Assembly (NCBI RefSeq): GCF_903644055.1
Contig: NZ_CAHJXD010000076.1
Coordinates: 1 to 44,113, forward strand
Direction of reading: 5' to 3'
Length of the DNA: 44,113 nt
Source: Sphingomonas bacterium
GTDB taxonomy: Bacteria > Pseudomonadota > Alphaproteobacteria > Sphingomonadales > Sphingomonadaceae
A program made the translations under genes and the position numbers. The notes beneath the pieces are model-generated. The model was given only the letters and a program-made list of their open reading frames with translations, did no database searches and was not told the origin of the DNA. Positions 34,039 to 41,703 of the stretch are shown piece after piece. Numbering within the stretch: position 1 is the stretch's first letter; each line of letters starts with the position of its first letter.

Positions 34039-34223
34039 TGTAGCCCCGCTGGGAACGCCAACCGGCTCTCCCCGGCTCCCCCTGAACGCGCCGGAAACTG
34101 CCCAACCTCGCCCGCCTGCGGACCGAGGAGAGCCGACCCGCGCCCGTGCATCAGCCGACCATCGCCGCCGCTCGGCGCGCTCCTGCGTGCCCAACCGCCC
34201 CTCAATTGCTCAAGGAAACAGAA

Positions 34224-35390
34224 ATGCCAGTCATAAAAATCACCAACACCGCAATCTTGATCGCGACCTGCCCGCCCGACAAACGCAAGATCACGCTGTT
34301 CGACGAGGCTCTGACGGGCTTCATGTGCGAGATCGCCCACAACCGCAAAACATACGCGGTTCGATACACCGACGATCGCAGCAAGCAGATTCAGTATAAG
34401 ATCGGGGATGCGTCGGTATTGACGGCCGACCAAGCCCGTAGGGTGGCCTTGAGGGTCAAGGCGCAAGCCTTAACTGGTGAAAGCCCCCAAGCGAAGCGCA
34501 AGGTCATCCGGCAGGTGCCGACCCTGGCAGAATTCGCTCCGCGCTATCTGGACCACGCCCGCGAGAACAAGCGCTCGTCAGATATCGATGAGCGATATCT
34601 ACGCCTTCACCTGCTTCCGCGCTTCGGCAAGCAGCATCTCGATAAGCTCAACCAGACCGAGATCATGGAATGGCTGAACGGGAAGGTGAAGGATGGCTAT
34701 GCACAGGCGACCGTAAATCGCTGGCAGGTGATCCTGTCGTGCATGATGCGGCTCGCCGGGGACTGGGGTGTGCCGGGGGCGGAGCGCAATCCTTTGAAGG
34801 GCGCGAAGCTCAAGGATCCCGACAACAGGAAGGAACGGTTCCTTACGCAGGAGGAGGTCAGGCGGCTCAAGGTCGCGGTCGAGCAAAGTCCCAACGCGAA
34901 GTTGGGCCAGATCGTCGCCTTGCTCCTGCTTACAGGGTGCCGGAAACGGGAAATCCTGGATGCCAAGTGGGATCAGGTCGACTTCGAGAACAAGAGCCTA
35001 AAGATCCTGAAGGGTAAAACCGGCGCTCGGCATGTGCCGCTCGGGGATGAGGCGTTGGCGGTCTTCCGTTCAATTCCTCGTCTTGATCGGTGCCCATACA
35101 TCGTGGCGAACCCCAAAACGAAGGTACCGTTCACCTCGATCTTCACGAGCTGGGATCAGGCGCGGCATCGAGCAGGCCTTGGCGACGTCCGCTTACATGA
35201 CCTGCGCCACACTCTGGCAAGTCACCTTGCCCAATCTGGTCATTCGCTCTGGGTCATCGCGAACGTGCTGGGCCATGCCCAGACACGGACCACCGAGAGG
35301 TACGCTCACCTCTCAACCGAGACACTTCGCAACGCGGTGAACACGGCCGTCAAGGCGAGCGGCACGACTTGGACGCTTCCCACCATCTAA
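34224..35390 (+). CDS. Tyrosine recombinase (phage-type integrase)
   Basis: A 388-aa integrase with all catalytic residues: Arg240 in LTGCRKREILD, Lys in GKTGARHVPLG, His325/Arg328 in LHDLRHTLASHL, His351 in LGHAQTRTTE and nucleophile Tyr360 in RYAHLS. The N-terminal arm-binding and DUF4102-like regions (TDDRSKQIQYKIGDASVLTA) are present. AAGGA sits 8-12 bases ahead of ATG 34224. It lies 3.8 kb from the right end, unlike many islands where it borders the attachment site. The most likely enzyme for insertion into queA. Confidence 0.92.
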   Translation: MPVIKITNTAILIATCPPDKRKITLFDEALTGFMCEIAHNRKTYAVRYTDDRSKQIQYKIGDASVLTADQARRVALRVKAQALTGESPQAKRKVIRQVPTLAEFAPRYLDHARENKRSSDIDERYLRLHLLPRFGKQHLDKLNQTEIMEWLNGKVKDGYAQATVNRWQVILSCMMRLAGDWGVPGAERNPLKGAKLKDPDNRKERFLTQEEVRRLKVAVEQSPNAKLGQIVALLLLTGCRKREILDAKWDQVDFENKSLKILKGKTGARHVPLGDEALAVFRSIPRLDRCPYIVANPKTKVPFTSIFTSWDQARHRAGLGDVRLHDLRHTLASHLAQSGHSLWVIANVLGHAQTRTTERYAHLSTETLRNAVNTAVKASGTTWTLPTI

Positions 35391-35397
35391 CCGAAAC

Positions 35398-35422
35398 CCG
35401 GCCTGCGCTTCGGCGCAGCCGG
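35398..35422 (+). terminator. TTCG-loop hairpin before the 35440 gene
   Basis: CCGGC-TGCGC-TTCG-GCGCA-GCCGG with one bulged C, just after the integrase stop and 17 bases before the next start. No strong T-run. Stabilising tetraloop suggests a real RNA structure. Confidence 0.55.
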
Positions 35423-35439
35423 TAATCATTGGACACACC

Positions 35440-35733
35440 ATGACTACACCGGATGATTCCACTAACTGGACGCCTGATCAGAACGCCGAATTCTTTCGAG
35501 GTCTGCGGGCACTCAAGCGGGCCAGCGGCTCAAATAAGCACGAGCAAGCGACCAATCTGATTCATGCGCTACTCGATGCGCGCATCAACACCCGGCGTCG
35601 TATTGTCGGCGCGTTGCGCGAACTCGAATTCAACCACCAGCATGTCGTCATTACGTTGAAGGCAGGATTACGAGCTGGCAATTGGTCGTGCGATGACGAC
35701 GGCTATTACCGTTCCAGCTCATCCCCGCCGTAA
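35440..35733 (+). CDS. Small unknown protein after the integrase
   Basis: A 97-aa helical protein: TPDQNAEFFRGLRALKRASG, TNLIHALLDARINTRRRIVG and ELEFNHQHVVITLKAGLRAG, ending WSCDDDGYYRSSSSPP. The middle helix is Arg-rich. Preceded by a hairpin like other small genes of the island. No family recognised; a DNA-binding or antirestriction role is possible but not shown. Confidence 0.55.
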   Translation: MTTPDDSTNWTPDQNAEFFRGLRALKRASGSNKHEQATNLIHALLDARINTRRRIVGALRELEFNHQHVVITLKAGLRAGNWSCDDDGYYRSSSSPP

Positions 35734-35742
35734 CCAAACCTG

Positions 35743-35771
35743 ATCCCATCCGCGAAGCTCGCGGGTGGGAT
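35743..35771 (+). terminator. Strong hairpin after the 35440 gene
   Basis: 13-bp stem ATCCCATCCGCGA / TCGCGGGTGGGAT with one G-T pair and loop AGC, starting 9 bases after the stop; followed by ATTCCTATT. Likely ends the integrase transcript. Confidence 0.65.
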
Positions 35772-35831
35772 ATTCCTATTATGTTTACGGCGCCGGGTGG
35801 CGTCATATCGAAGGAATTGTTGGGCGTGCAG

Positions 35832-37058
35832 TTAATACCAGAGAGGCGATTTGAACCCATGGTCATCGTCGTCGCCAAACAGCCGGGTTTCTTCGAAGCG
35901 CCTATGCAAGCCGGACGCCGATAGCGCCTCTTCCCTCACGTTAAGCTCGATCTGCGCCCGAGAGAGGAACTCCGACACCCTCGTCGATGCCCCGTCCTTC
36001 TTGATGTCCTTTAAGCCCGCCAGCATCCGCCGCAGACGATCAAGATTTGCGAGGTCCACCAATACGCTGTCCAGCCCTTCGCGCCGCCGCTGGGCGATGT
36101 GTTTCGCCCTGAGCGGTTGCTCCCGGCGGCGCTTCTCTTCCAGCCGGATACACTCGGCCTGGTCACGGCGTTCGCGCGCATCGCGTTTGGCGACAGCAAG
36201 CACTGCTAACGCAACCGAGATATCCTCGGCCATCTTATCCAGGCGCTGTATCTTTGCATCGCGGAACGTGCTGCGCGGACCCTGTCTGCCCTCTATATGC
36301 GCGGTTTCCATCTCAAGGCTGAGCTGGCCAGTGCAAATATAATCCCACTCGGCAAAGAACGGCCTGCTCGAGTAATCTAGGTTCCACGTTCGTCGTTTCG
36401 CTTCGCGTTCGACCTTGGCGTCCCGAGCGTCCTGCAGTTTCTGCTCTTGGGCCGTCAGTTCATGCTTCACGCGCTTGACGGTTTCAGTCACCCGAAGGTG
36501 GATCGTCTCACCATCGCCCGCGAATTGGACGCCCCGCTCACCATCTTTAAGTTGGAAGCCCTGAACCTCCGCCGCTGCGGCTAGGCGCGAGAGAAACAGT
36601 TTGAGCCGATCCAACGCCGCCTTGCTGACTTCGCAGCTGATGAGGCTAGGCCCCGAAACCGTCGAGAGACCATTGTATGCCACATCCGCCTGGCGAAGCG
36701 CAGTGATGGTGCGATCGATTATAGGAAACGAGCGCGAGACACTGGAATCTTGGCTGCTGGCCCGAATGCGTGCTTGCTGTCGGGCATCGGCGAGCGAACC
36801 GCCTTCTTTGCTGAGGTCGAGCGTCGTGATGACGATCCGATCCGCACTGTTGGCGGGCGCAGAAGGAAGGGGCGTTTGCTTTACCGGCTTTCCAGCCTGC
36901 ATCTTTGTCCACCAGCCTAATGGCGGGGTCGGAATACCATGTTTGCGGCAAATCTTGTGAACCGCGACATCGGAGAGGGCAAATTCCTTCGCGACGTGCG
37001 TGATCGGCTTCGACCAGACCAATTCGTATAGCGACTGCCGGGTAAATTCGCGCGCCAT
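35832..37058 (-). CDS. Helix-turn-helix and coiled-coil protein of unknown function
   Basis: A 408-aa protein. The N-terminus is a homeodomain-like HTH, REFTRQSLYELVWSKPITHV then AKEFALSDVAVHKICRKHGI and PTPPLGWWTKMQAG; I recall such a start in a widespread family of uncharacterised accessory-region proteins. The middle (LTAQEQKLQDARDAKVEREA, then RDARERRDQAECIRLEEKRR) is a long charged coiled coil. ATG 37058 has GGGAGAG just upstream. Divergent from the 598-aa gene at 37140, with 81 bases between starts, so the two may be co-regulated. Function unknown. Confidence 0.6.
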   Translation of the reverse strand: MAREFTRQSLYELVWSKPITHVAKEFALSDVAVHKICRKHGIPTPPLGWWTKMQAGKPVKQTPLPSAPANSADRIVITTLDLSKEGGSLADARQQARIRASSQDSSVSRSFPIIDRTITALRQADVAYNGLSTVSGPSLISCEVSKAALDRLKLFLSRLAAAAEVQGFQLKDGERGVQFAGDGETIHLRVTETVKRVKHELTAQEQKLQDARDAKVEREAKRRTWNLDYSSRPFFAEWDYICTGQLSLEMETAHIEGRQGPRSTFRDAKIQRLDKMAEDISVALAVLAVAKRDARERRDQAECIRLEEKRRREQPLRAKHIAQRRREGLDSVLVDLANLDRLRRMLAGLKDIKKDGASTRVSEFLSRAQIELNVREEALSASGLHRRFEETRLFGDDDDHGFKSPLWY

Positions 37059-37139
37059 AACTCTCTCCCGCTGCTTTGCGCTGGCCCGCCGGCTCAGCGT
37101 ATGTGTTGGCATGCATTCGTCGGGAGCCCATGGGAAACT

Positions 37140-38936
37140 ATGGCTCTGATAATCCCCACGGCGATCGCACAAATACTCGCTGATTTTGACCAACGCTCGA
37201 CTCCATTCGATCGCGTTGAGGTGTTAACCGCTCTACAAGCCGCGAGGCAGTCTTTGGGCGCTCTGTCTGACGACCAGCAAAAGGGAGCGTGGGCAGAGAT
37301 TTTAGCGTTCGCGCTTGTCAATTGCGATCCGCGCGACAGTCCTTGGTCAACCCATTTTGGACCAATAGCGTCTGGTGAATATGCGGATGGAACGGCATTT
37401 TATAGCCCAGATATATCCCAAGCGGACGCTGAGATTCTTGAACATTGGTGCAGCCGATCGCAGTCATTGACGCATCCCGCACTTCGCGCTCGATATGCCG
37501 ACCTTTGCTGGGATCTTAGCAAGACGATTGCGGGCATTAACGGCGTCTTCTCGGACGTGAAGCTCGCTATAGATAGTTACATAGAGGCGGCCAGCACGGT
37601 CGCAGCTGCCAACCTTCATCAAGGTTTCGAGGACGGTGCCAGGGCGCTGCAGCTAGCAATTCAAATCAACGATAGCGTTCGGATTCCGGCTGCAAAACAG
37701 GCGGTGCTTGCGTTGCACTTCCGAGCAATGAGCGAAGGCACTCTATGGTGGCAGGCGTACGATATTCTCGTCCAGCAGAGAAAAGCAGGCCTATCGGATT
37801 CCGAAAGATCGTCGCTTGTATGTGACCTTGAATCGATGCTCGTGCATCATTCAAACGCGGCCGATCCAAATGCCTTCGATCCGCATTTCGTAAAAATGAC
37901 GGCGGACCGTCTATCCAAGCATTACGAGCGAACGGGACAAGTCCAAGACGCCGGTCGCTGCCACGCTACGGTAGCCCGTGCCGCCGAACACCATGCAAGC
38001 CTCGGCAACGCCTTACTGGCATCTGCCGTCCTGCAGAGTAGCATGGAAGCATATCGCAAGGCCGGCATGTCCGAAGAGGTCGAACGGATACGTCGCGAAA
38101 TGGCGGTGAAAAGCCGCCAAGCACAATCCGAAATGACGGCGATTCAAGAGGAGTTCACCGTCACATTTGATAAAGTGGAGGAGTTTCTCTCAGGTGTTAT
38201 TAAGCCGTCCGCCGATGCAACGTTGCAAGCCATAGCCGTCGGCTTTTTGCTGAAGCGCGCGCCGCTCGAAGCCTTAATCGAAGAGGGCAAACGGGAGGCA
38301 CCGCTTTATTCAATGATCACCCAATCGATTTTCGACGGCGATCATGTGGTGGCGACAGTTGGCTCAGCAGAGGACGACCCGAATGGGCACCTACTTCGTC
38401 GAGCAGTCCGCAAAGTCATGTTCGACACACCGTTCCTAGGTTGGGCTATGAAACGTGCGATTGAGGTACACCGCCTCAAGGCCTTAGAGTTTGCCCGGTT
38501 TGCCAACCGCGCCGGACTGTTTGGCGACGGACTTTTACTGCAGGATGGACTTGAGGCCTATTTTGATGGCGATTTCGTCAAGGCTGTGCATGTTCTCGTT
38601 CCTCAGATCGAGCGCGGCTTCCGCAACCTTATCGAAGTTGCCGGCGGGGCCTCAACCAAACCGCATCCTAGGTTCTCGACGGCACAGGTAGTCATCACGA
38701 TGGGCGACATCATGCATGACAAGATTCTCACCACCAAATTTGGGACGGTCGGTGAAGGTATCTCACTGCAAATCGCTACACTCTACGCGGATTCCCGCGC
38801 ACGCAATGTTCGGAACGACCTTGCCCATGGCATTCTCGACCGACAGGATATGACGCAAGAATTGACCCATTGGCTCATTCATTCAGCATTACTGCTCGGT
38901 AGCCTAGCCAACCGTTCCCCGGAGCAAGCCACCTAA
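37140..38936 (+). CDS. 598-aa helical protein with C-terminal HEPN-like motif (DUF4209-like)
   Basis: A 598-aa largely helical protein. The last 60 residues carry R558-NDLA-H563 in NVRNDLAHGILDRQDM, the R-x4-H arrangement of HEPN ribonuclease domains, and the family outline resembles DUF4209 (from memory). Upstream: FRNLIEVAGGASTKPH and a TPR-like middle (AARYADLCWDLSKTIAG-like helices, GFEDGARALQLAIQINDSV). HEPN proteins often cut RNA in phage-defence and toxin systems. ATG 37140 is chosen (GGGAAACT ahead); a GTG at 37101 is possible. Divergent from the HTH protein gene. Effector role is inferred. Confidence 0.65.
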   Translation: MALIIPTAIAQILADFDQRSTPFDRVEVLTALQAARQSLGALSDDQQKGAWAEILAFALVNCDPRDSPWSTHFGPIASGEYADGTAFYSPDISQADAEILEHWCSRSQSLTHPALRARYADLCWDLSKTIAGINGVFSDVKLAIDSYIEAASTVAAANLHQGFEDGARALQLAIQINDSVRIPAAKQAVLALHFRAMSEGTLWWQAYDILVQQRKAGLSDSERSSLVCDLESMLVHHSNAADPNAFDPHFVKMTADRLSKHYERTGQVQDAGRCHATVARAAEHHASLGNALLASAVLQSSMEAYRKAGMSEEVERIRREMAVKSRQAQSEMTAIQEEFTVTFDKVEEFLSGVIKPSADATLQAIAVGFLLKRAPLEALIEEGKREAPLYSMITQSIFDGDHVVATVGSAEDDPNGHLLRRAVRKVMFDTPFLGWAMKRAIEVHRLKALEFARFANRAGLFGDGLLLQDGLEAYFDGDFVKAVHVLVPQIERGFRNLIEVAGGASTKPHPRFSTAQVVITMGDIMHDKILTTKFGTVGEGISLQIATLYADSRARNVRNDLAHGILDRQDMTQELTHWLIHSALLLGSLANRSPEQAT

Positions 38937-38940
38937 CGGA

Positions 38941-38960
38941 GTCACCCGTTGAGCGGTGAC
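38941..38960 (+). terminator. Short inverted repeat after the HEPN-like gene
   Basis: GTCACC-8 nt-GGTGAC, 6-bp arms, starting 4 bases after the stop. Weak terminator candidate. The rest of 38961-39174 shows no supported gene; a 62-aa minus frame has no recognisable content. Confidence 0.35.
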
Positions 38961-39130
38961 AAGTCAGAGCTTAGTCGGCTCTCGAAAGCAATTTGCGGTG
39001 GCGGGGAGTAGGTCACCGTAACGCGATTCGTCCTACCAAAGTGCTTTTCGCTCGATAGCGGCGTACCTAGAGGCTTCGTTGAGATTGGGTCGTTCATGGG
39101 AAGGCAAAAAGATTGCCTGAGAAACTCCAT

Positions 39131-39160
39131 AAGTCGTTTGATCTAAATCAGAAAGTCGTT
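39131..39160 (+). repeat. Paired AAGTCGTT direct repeats near the right att site
   Basis: AAGTCGTT at 39131-39138 and again at 39153-39160 (22-base spacing, two helical turns), 15-44 bases from the recombination repeat. Position fits integrase arm-type sites. Two copies only; may be chance. Confidence 0.3.
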
Positions 39161-39174
39161 GGCCTCCGCTAAAT

Positions 39175-39206
39175 CTGTTCATGCTGGTCTCGGCGCTGAT
39201 GGGGCT
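39175..39206 (+). repeat. Right attachment-site repeat
   Basis: CTGTTCATGCTGGT, C, then TCGGCGCTGATGGGGCT. Matches 23498-23529 at 31 of 32 bases. Similarity to queA begins exactly here: the bases just before (TCCGCTAAAT) do not match queA. Confidence 0.92.
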
Positions 39207-39297
39207 GGATCGGATGCAGGCGGCCTACGCCCACGCGATCGCCGAGGGCTATCGCTTCTACAGCTACGGCGATGCGAGCCTGCTGTTGCCTAGCTGA
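39175..39297 (+). pseudogene. queA: Stranded host queA 3' end
   Basis: A 40-codon fragment in the queA frame, reading [20 protein letters not shown], then [20 protein letters not shown] and TGA at 39295. GC-rich, like the host. The corresponding part of the intact gene (queA at 22592) reads [20 protein letters not shown] with A/T-rich codons. This fragment was the original 3' end of the host queA before the island inserted. It sits 51 bases before tgt, restoring the ancestral queA-tgt order if the island were removed. It has no start codon or ribosome-binding site of its own. Confidence 0.93.
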
Positions 39298-39348
39298 AGA
39301 CGCTGATACTCGACACGTGGCGCGGTGGGCGGCATGCGCTCGGCTGCC

Positions 39349-40482
39349 ATGCCCGCCCCCCGCTTCGCCTTTTCGATCCACGCCACCGACGGTGCCGCGC
39401 GCACCGGCGCGATCGCGATGCGGCGCGGCGCGATCCGCACACCCGCGTTCATGCCGGTCGGCACCGCGGGCACGGTCAAGGCGATGCGCCCCGCCGAGGT
39501 TCGCACGACGGGCGCCGACATTCTCCTCGGCAACACCTATCACCTGATGCTCCGCCCCGGCGCGGAGCGCGTCGCGCGGCTGGGGGGTTTGCACGGCTTC
39601 ATGGGCTGGGACCGTCCGATCCTCACCGACAGCGGCGGCTATCAGGTGATGAGCCTCTCCGCGCTGACCAAGCGCAGCGAGGAAGGCGTCGCCTTCAAGA
39701 GCCACCTCGACGGCTCGGCGCACCTGCTCAGCCCCGAGCGCTCGATCGAGATCCAGCGGCTGCTCGGCGCGGACATCGTCATGGCGTTCGACGAACTCGT
39801 CCCCACCACCGCGACCCGCGATATCCAGGCCGAGGCGATGGCGCGATCGATGCGCTGGGCGAAGCGTTCGCGCGCCGCGTTCGACGGCGGCGGCGCGCAT
39901 GCGGAGTGCGCCGCGCTGTTCGGCATCCAGCAGGGCGCGCTCGATCGCGAACTGCGCAAGGCCTCGGCGGACGCGCTGCTCGACATCGGCTTCGATGGCT
40001 ATGCGGTCGGCGGCCTCGCGGTCGGCGAGGGGCAGGAGGCGATGTTCGCCTGCCTCGATTACGCGCCCGCCCAGCTCGATCCGGCCAGGCCCCGCTACCT
40101 GATGGGCGTCGGCAAGCCCGACGATATCGTCGGCGCGGTCGAGCGCGGGATAGACATGTTCGATTGCGTGCTGCCGACGCGCTCGGGCCGCAACGGCCAG
40201 GCCTTTACCTGGGACGGCCCGCTCAACCTCCGCAACGCCGCGCATGCCGAGGATGTGGCGCCGATCGATCCGGATTCGCCGATCGCCGGCTGGAGCCGCG
40301 CCTACCTCCACCACCTCACCAAGTCAGGCGAAATGCTCGGCGCGATGCTGCTCACCGAACACAACCTCTGGTTCTACCAGCAGCTCATGGCCGCGTTGCG
40401 CGACGCGATCGCGGAGCGGCGGCTGGCAAGCTGGGCCGATGATTTCCGCAGACGCTACGGAGCGCGGCGCCCCTCGCCCTAA
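39349..40482 (+). CDS. tgt: tRNA-guanine transglycosylase lacking the zinc cysteines
   Basis: A 377-aa Tgt starting [20 protein letters not shown] (ATG 39349; 39334 is an alternative). Catalytic parts are intact: Asp94 in [12 protein letters not shown], nucleophile Asp272 in [20 protein letters not shown] and [12 protein letters not shown]. Tgt exchanges guanine for the queuosine precursor in tRNA anticodons. The zinc site, in Zymomonas Tgt SECHCAVCQKW, is here PDSPIAGW (residues about 309-315): three residues shorter and without any of the three cysteines. The fourth ligand, His338 in [10 protein letters not shown], remains. The sequence upstream is the stranded queA tail. Its promoter was probably shared with queA. 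Confidence 0.9.
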   Translation: MPAPRFAFSIHATDGAARTGAIAMRRGAIRTPAFMPVGTAGTVKAMRPAEVRTTGADILLGNTYHLMLRPGAERVARLGGLHGFMGWDRPILTDSGGYQVMSLSALTKRSEEGVAFKSHLDGSAHLLSPERSIEIQRLLGADIVMAFDELVPTTATRDIQAEAMARSMRWAKRSRAAFDGGGAHAECAALFGIQQGALDRELRKASADALLDIGFDGYAVGGLAVGEGQEAMFACLDYAPAQLDPARPRYLMGVGKPDDIVGAVERGIDMFDCVLPTRSGRNGQAFTWDGPLNLRNAAHAEDVAPIDPDSPIAGWSRAYLHHLTKSGEMLGAMLLTEHNLWFYQQLMAALRDAIAERRLASWADDFRRRYGARRPSP

Positions 40483-40505
40483 AGGCTGTCCTATCCAAGT
40501 TAACC

Positions 40506-40586
40506 GTCACCCCGGACTTGATCCGGGGTCCCGCTTCTTCTTCAGCGTCGGCAGGCAGCGGGACCCCGGAACCAGTCCGGGGTGAC
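40506..40586 (+). repeat. GC-rich palindromic intergenic repeat, family 1, copy 3
   Basis: Left arm GTCACCCCGGACTTGATCC then GGGGTCCCGCTT; right arm AGCGGGACCCCGG ... CCGGGGTGAC. TGTCCTATCCAAGTT lies just ahead (40488), as with copy 1. Its central CAGCGTCGGCAGGCAGCG is the reverse complement of copy 1's. Confidence 0.85.
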
Positions 40587-40600
40587 GATACGGGAAGGGC

Positions 40601-40894
40601 TCACTCCCCTGCCTTCTTCCGCCGTGTATCCCACCCCTTCCTCGCCGCCGCCGACCGCGCCTCCGGCGACCCCGCCTTGTGCGCCTCACCGCCCCGGCTC
40701 GACGAGACATGCGTATCCGCCTTGCCGCGCCCGGAGCCGGATTTGTTGCCGCCGCCGCTCTCCTTGTTCACCGTCGCCCAGGCGCGCGCCTCCGCCGCCG
40801 CCTTGGGCACGCCGCGCTGCTCATAGCCCTGCTCGATATGTTCGGCCTTGCGCTTCTGCTTGTCGGTGTAGGCGCCTTTGTCACCACGCGGCAT
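40601..40894 (-). CDS. Small hydrophilic stress-type protein
   Basis: A 97-aa very hydrophilic protein: MPRGDKGAYTDKQKRKAEHI, then EQGYEQRGVPKAAAEARAWA, a Gly/Ser/Lys-rich stretch with NKSGSGRGKADT, and SPEARSAAARKGWDTRRKK. Often annotated as plasmid stabilisation or general stress protein in sphingomonads and rhizobia, though its role is unknown. ATG 40894 is chosen because it starts MPRGDKG as in relatives; upstream frame would overlap the LysE gene. Divergent from the LysE gene at 41019. Confidence 0.7.
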   Translation of the reverse strand: MPRGDKGAYTDKQKRKAEHIEQGYEQRGVPKAAAEARAWATVNKESGGGNKSGSGRGKADTHVSSSRGGEAHKAGSPEARSAAARKGWDTRRKKAGE

Positions 40895-41018
40895 GATCGC
40901 TCTCCTGATCTCCACGGCCGCAACGCCCGCCGCTTCGGCGGGTTTCGATTCCGGCGCCGGGCGCCTCCAAATCGCCCCACTCACCGGGCAGAGGGCGCGC
41001 TTCGCCGAGGGGAGAGTC

Positions 41019-41633
41019 ATGACCGCGGGAAGTTGGTGGCTCTATGCGGTGACGGTGTTCCTGGTGTCGGCGACGCCCGGCCCGAACATGTTGCACGTCA
41101 TGACCCGCTCGATCGAGCATGGCGCGCGCAGCCTCTGGGCGATGGCCGGATGTCTGACGGCGGTGCTGCTCGCCCTGCTCGCGTCGGCGGCGGGGCTGGC
41201 TTCGCTGCTGGCCGCCTTCCCGCGGCTGTTCGATGCGCTGCGCTATGCCGGCGTCGCCTATCTCGTCTGGCTGGGGATCGCGAGCTGGCGCGCCGGCGAC
41301 GGTCCGCGCGATCCCGCAGGCGTCGACACCGCGAAGGGCGTGTCCGCCGGCCGTCTCTATCGCGATGCCTTGCTGACCGGCCTCTCCAACCCCAAGCTCA
41401 TCGTCTTCGCCGGCGCGCTGTTCCCGCAGTTCATCGCGCCGCAGCTTCCGCAGCTCCTGCTGCTCGTCACCACCTTCGCGGTGATCGAATCCGGCTGGTA
41501 TGCGGCCTATGCCCTTGGGGGCCGGCGGCTCGCGCGCCATCTGACGCGGCCGGGCCGGCAGCGCCTGTTCAACCGCGCGACCGGCGCCCTGTTCGTCGCG
41601 TTCGGCGCCGGCCTGCTCGCGGCGCGCGCCTGA
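41019..41633 (+). CDS. LysE/RhtB-family amino-acid exporter
   Basis: A 204-aa integral membrane protein with about six hydrophobic segments. The family signature is near the N-terminus: FLVSATPGPNMLHVMTRSIE. Others: AVLLALLASAAGLASLLAAF, YAGVAYLVWLGIASW, TGLSNPKLIVFAGALFPQFI and ALFVAFGAGLLAA. Exports amino acids or homoserine lactone-like metabolites; substrate unknown. GAGGGGAGA precedes ATG 41019. Followed 70 bases later by typA. Confidence 0.85.
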   Translation: MTAGSWWLYAVTVFLVSATPGPNMLHVMTRSIEHGARSLWAMAGCLTAVLLALLASAAGLASLLAAFPRLFDALRYAGVAYLVWLGIASWRAGDGPRDPAGVDTAKGVSAGRLYRDALLTGLSNPKLIVFAGALFPQFIAPQLPQLLLLVTTFAVIESGWYAAYALGGRRLARHLTRPGRQRLFNRATGALFVAFGAGLLAARA

Positions 41634-41703
41634 CTGCTTGTTGCGTTGCCGCAATTCGGCTAAGGGCGCGGCACTTCTGAAGCTTCTGATCCGAAAGACC
41701 ACC

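Larger units (their letters stand above)
23498..39206 (+). mobile_element. 15.7-kb integrative element inserted in queA
   Basis: Bounded by a 32-bp direct repeat (one mismatch). Within it GC is lower and codon use differs from the flanks. It encodes a tyrosine recombinase (34224), a RepA-like ATPase (31924), a LysR-like regulator (31003), restriction-modification genes (23760-27569), a possible HEPN protein (37140) and several unknown small genes. The flanks are normally adjacent genes: queA and tgt. The island restores the queA tail on the left and leaves the old tail on the right. No conjugation genes were seen, so it would need a helper to transfer. Type: integrative element or satellite, inferred. 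Confidence 0.92.

Noticed and set aside
38942-39130. 62-aa minus-strand frame next to the right island end
   Set aside because: No recognisable feature and it covers putative integrase sites; not supported.
23954-39174. CRISPR array or tRNA gene as integration target
   Set aside because: No spaced direct repeats and no cloverleaf-like sequence; the repeats found are the queA ones.
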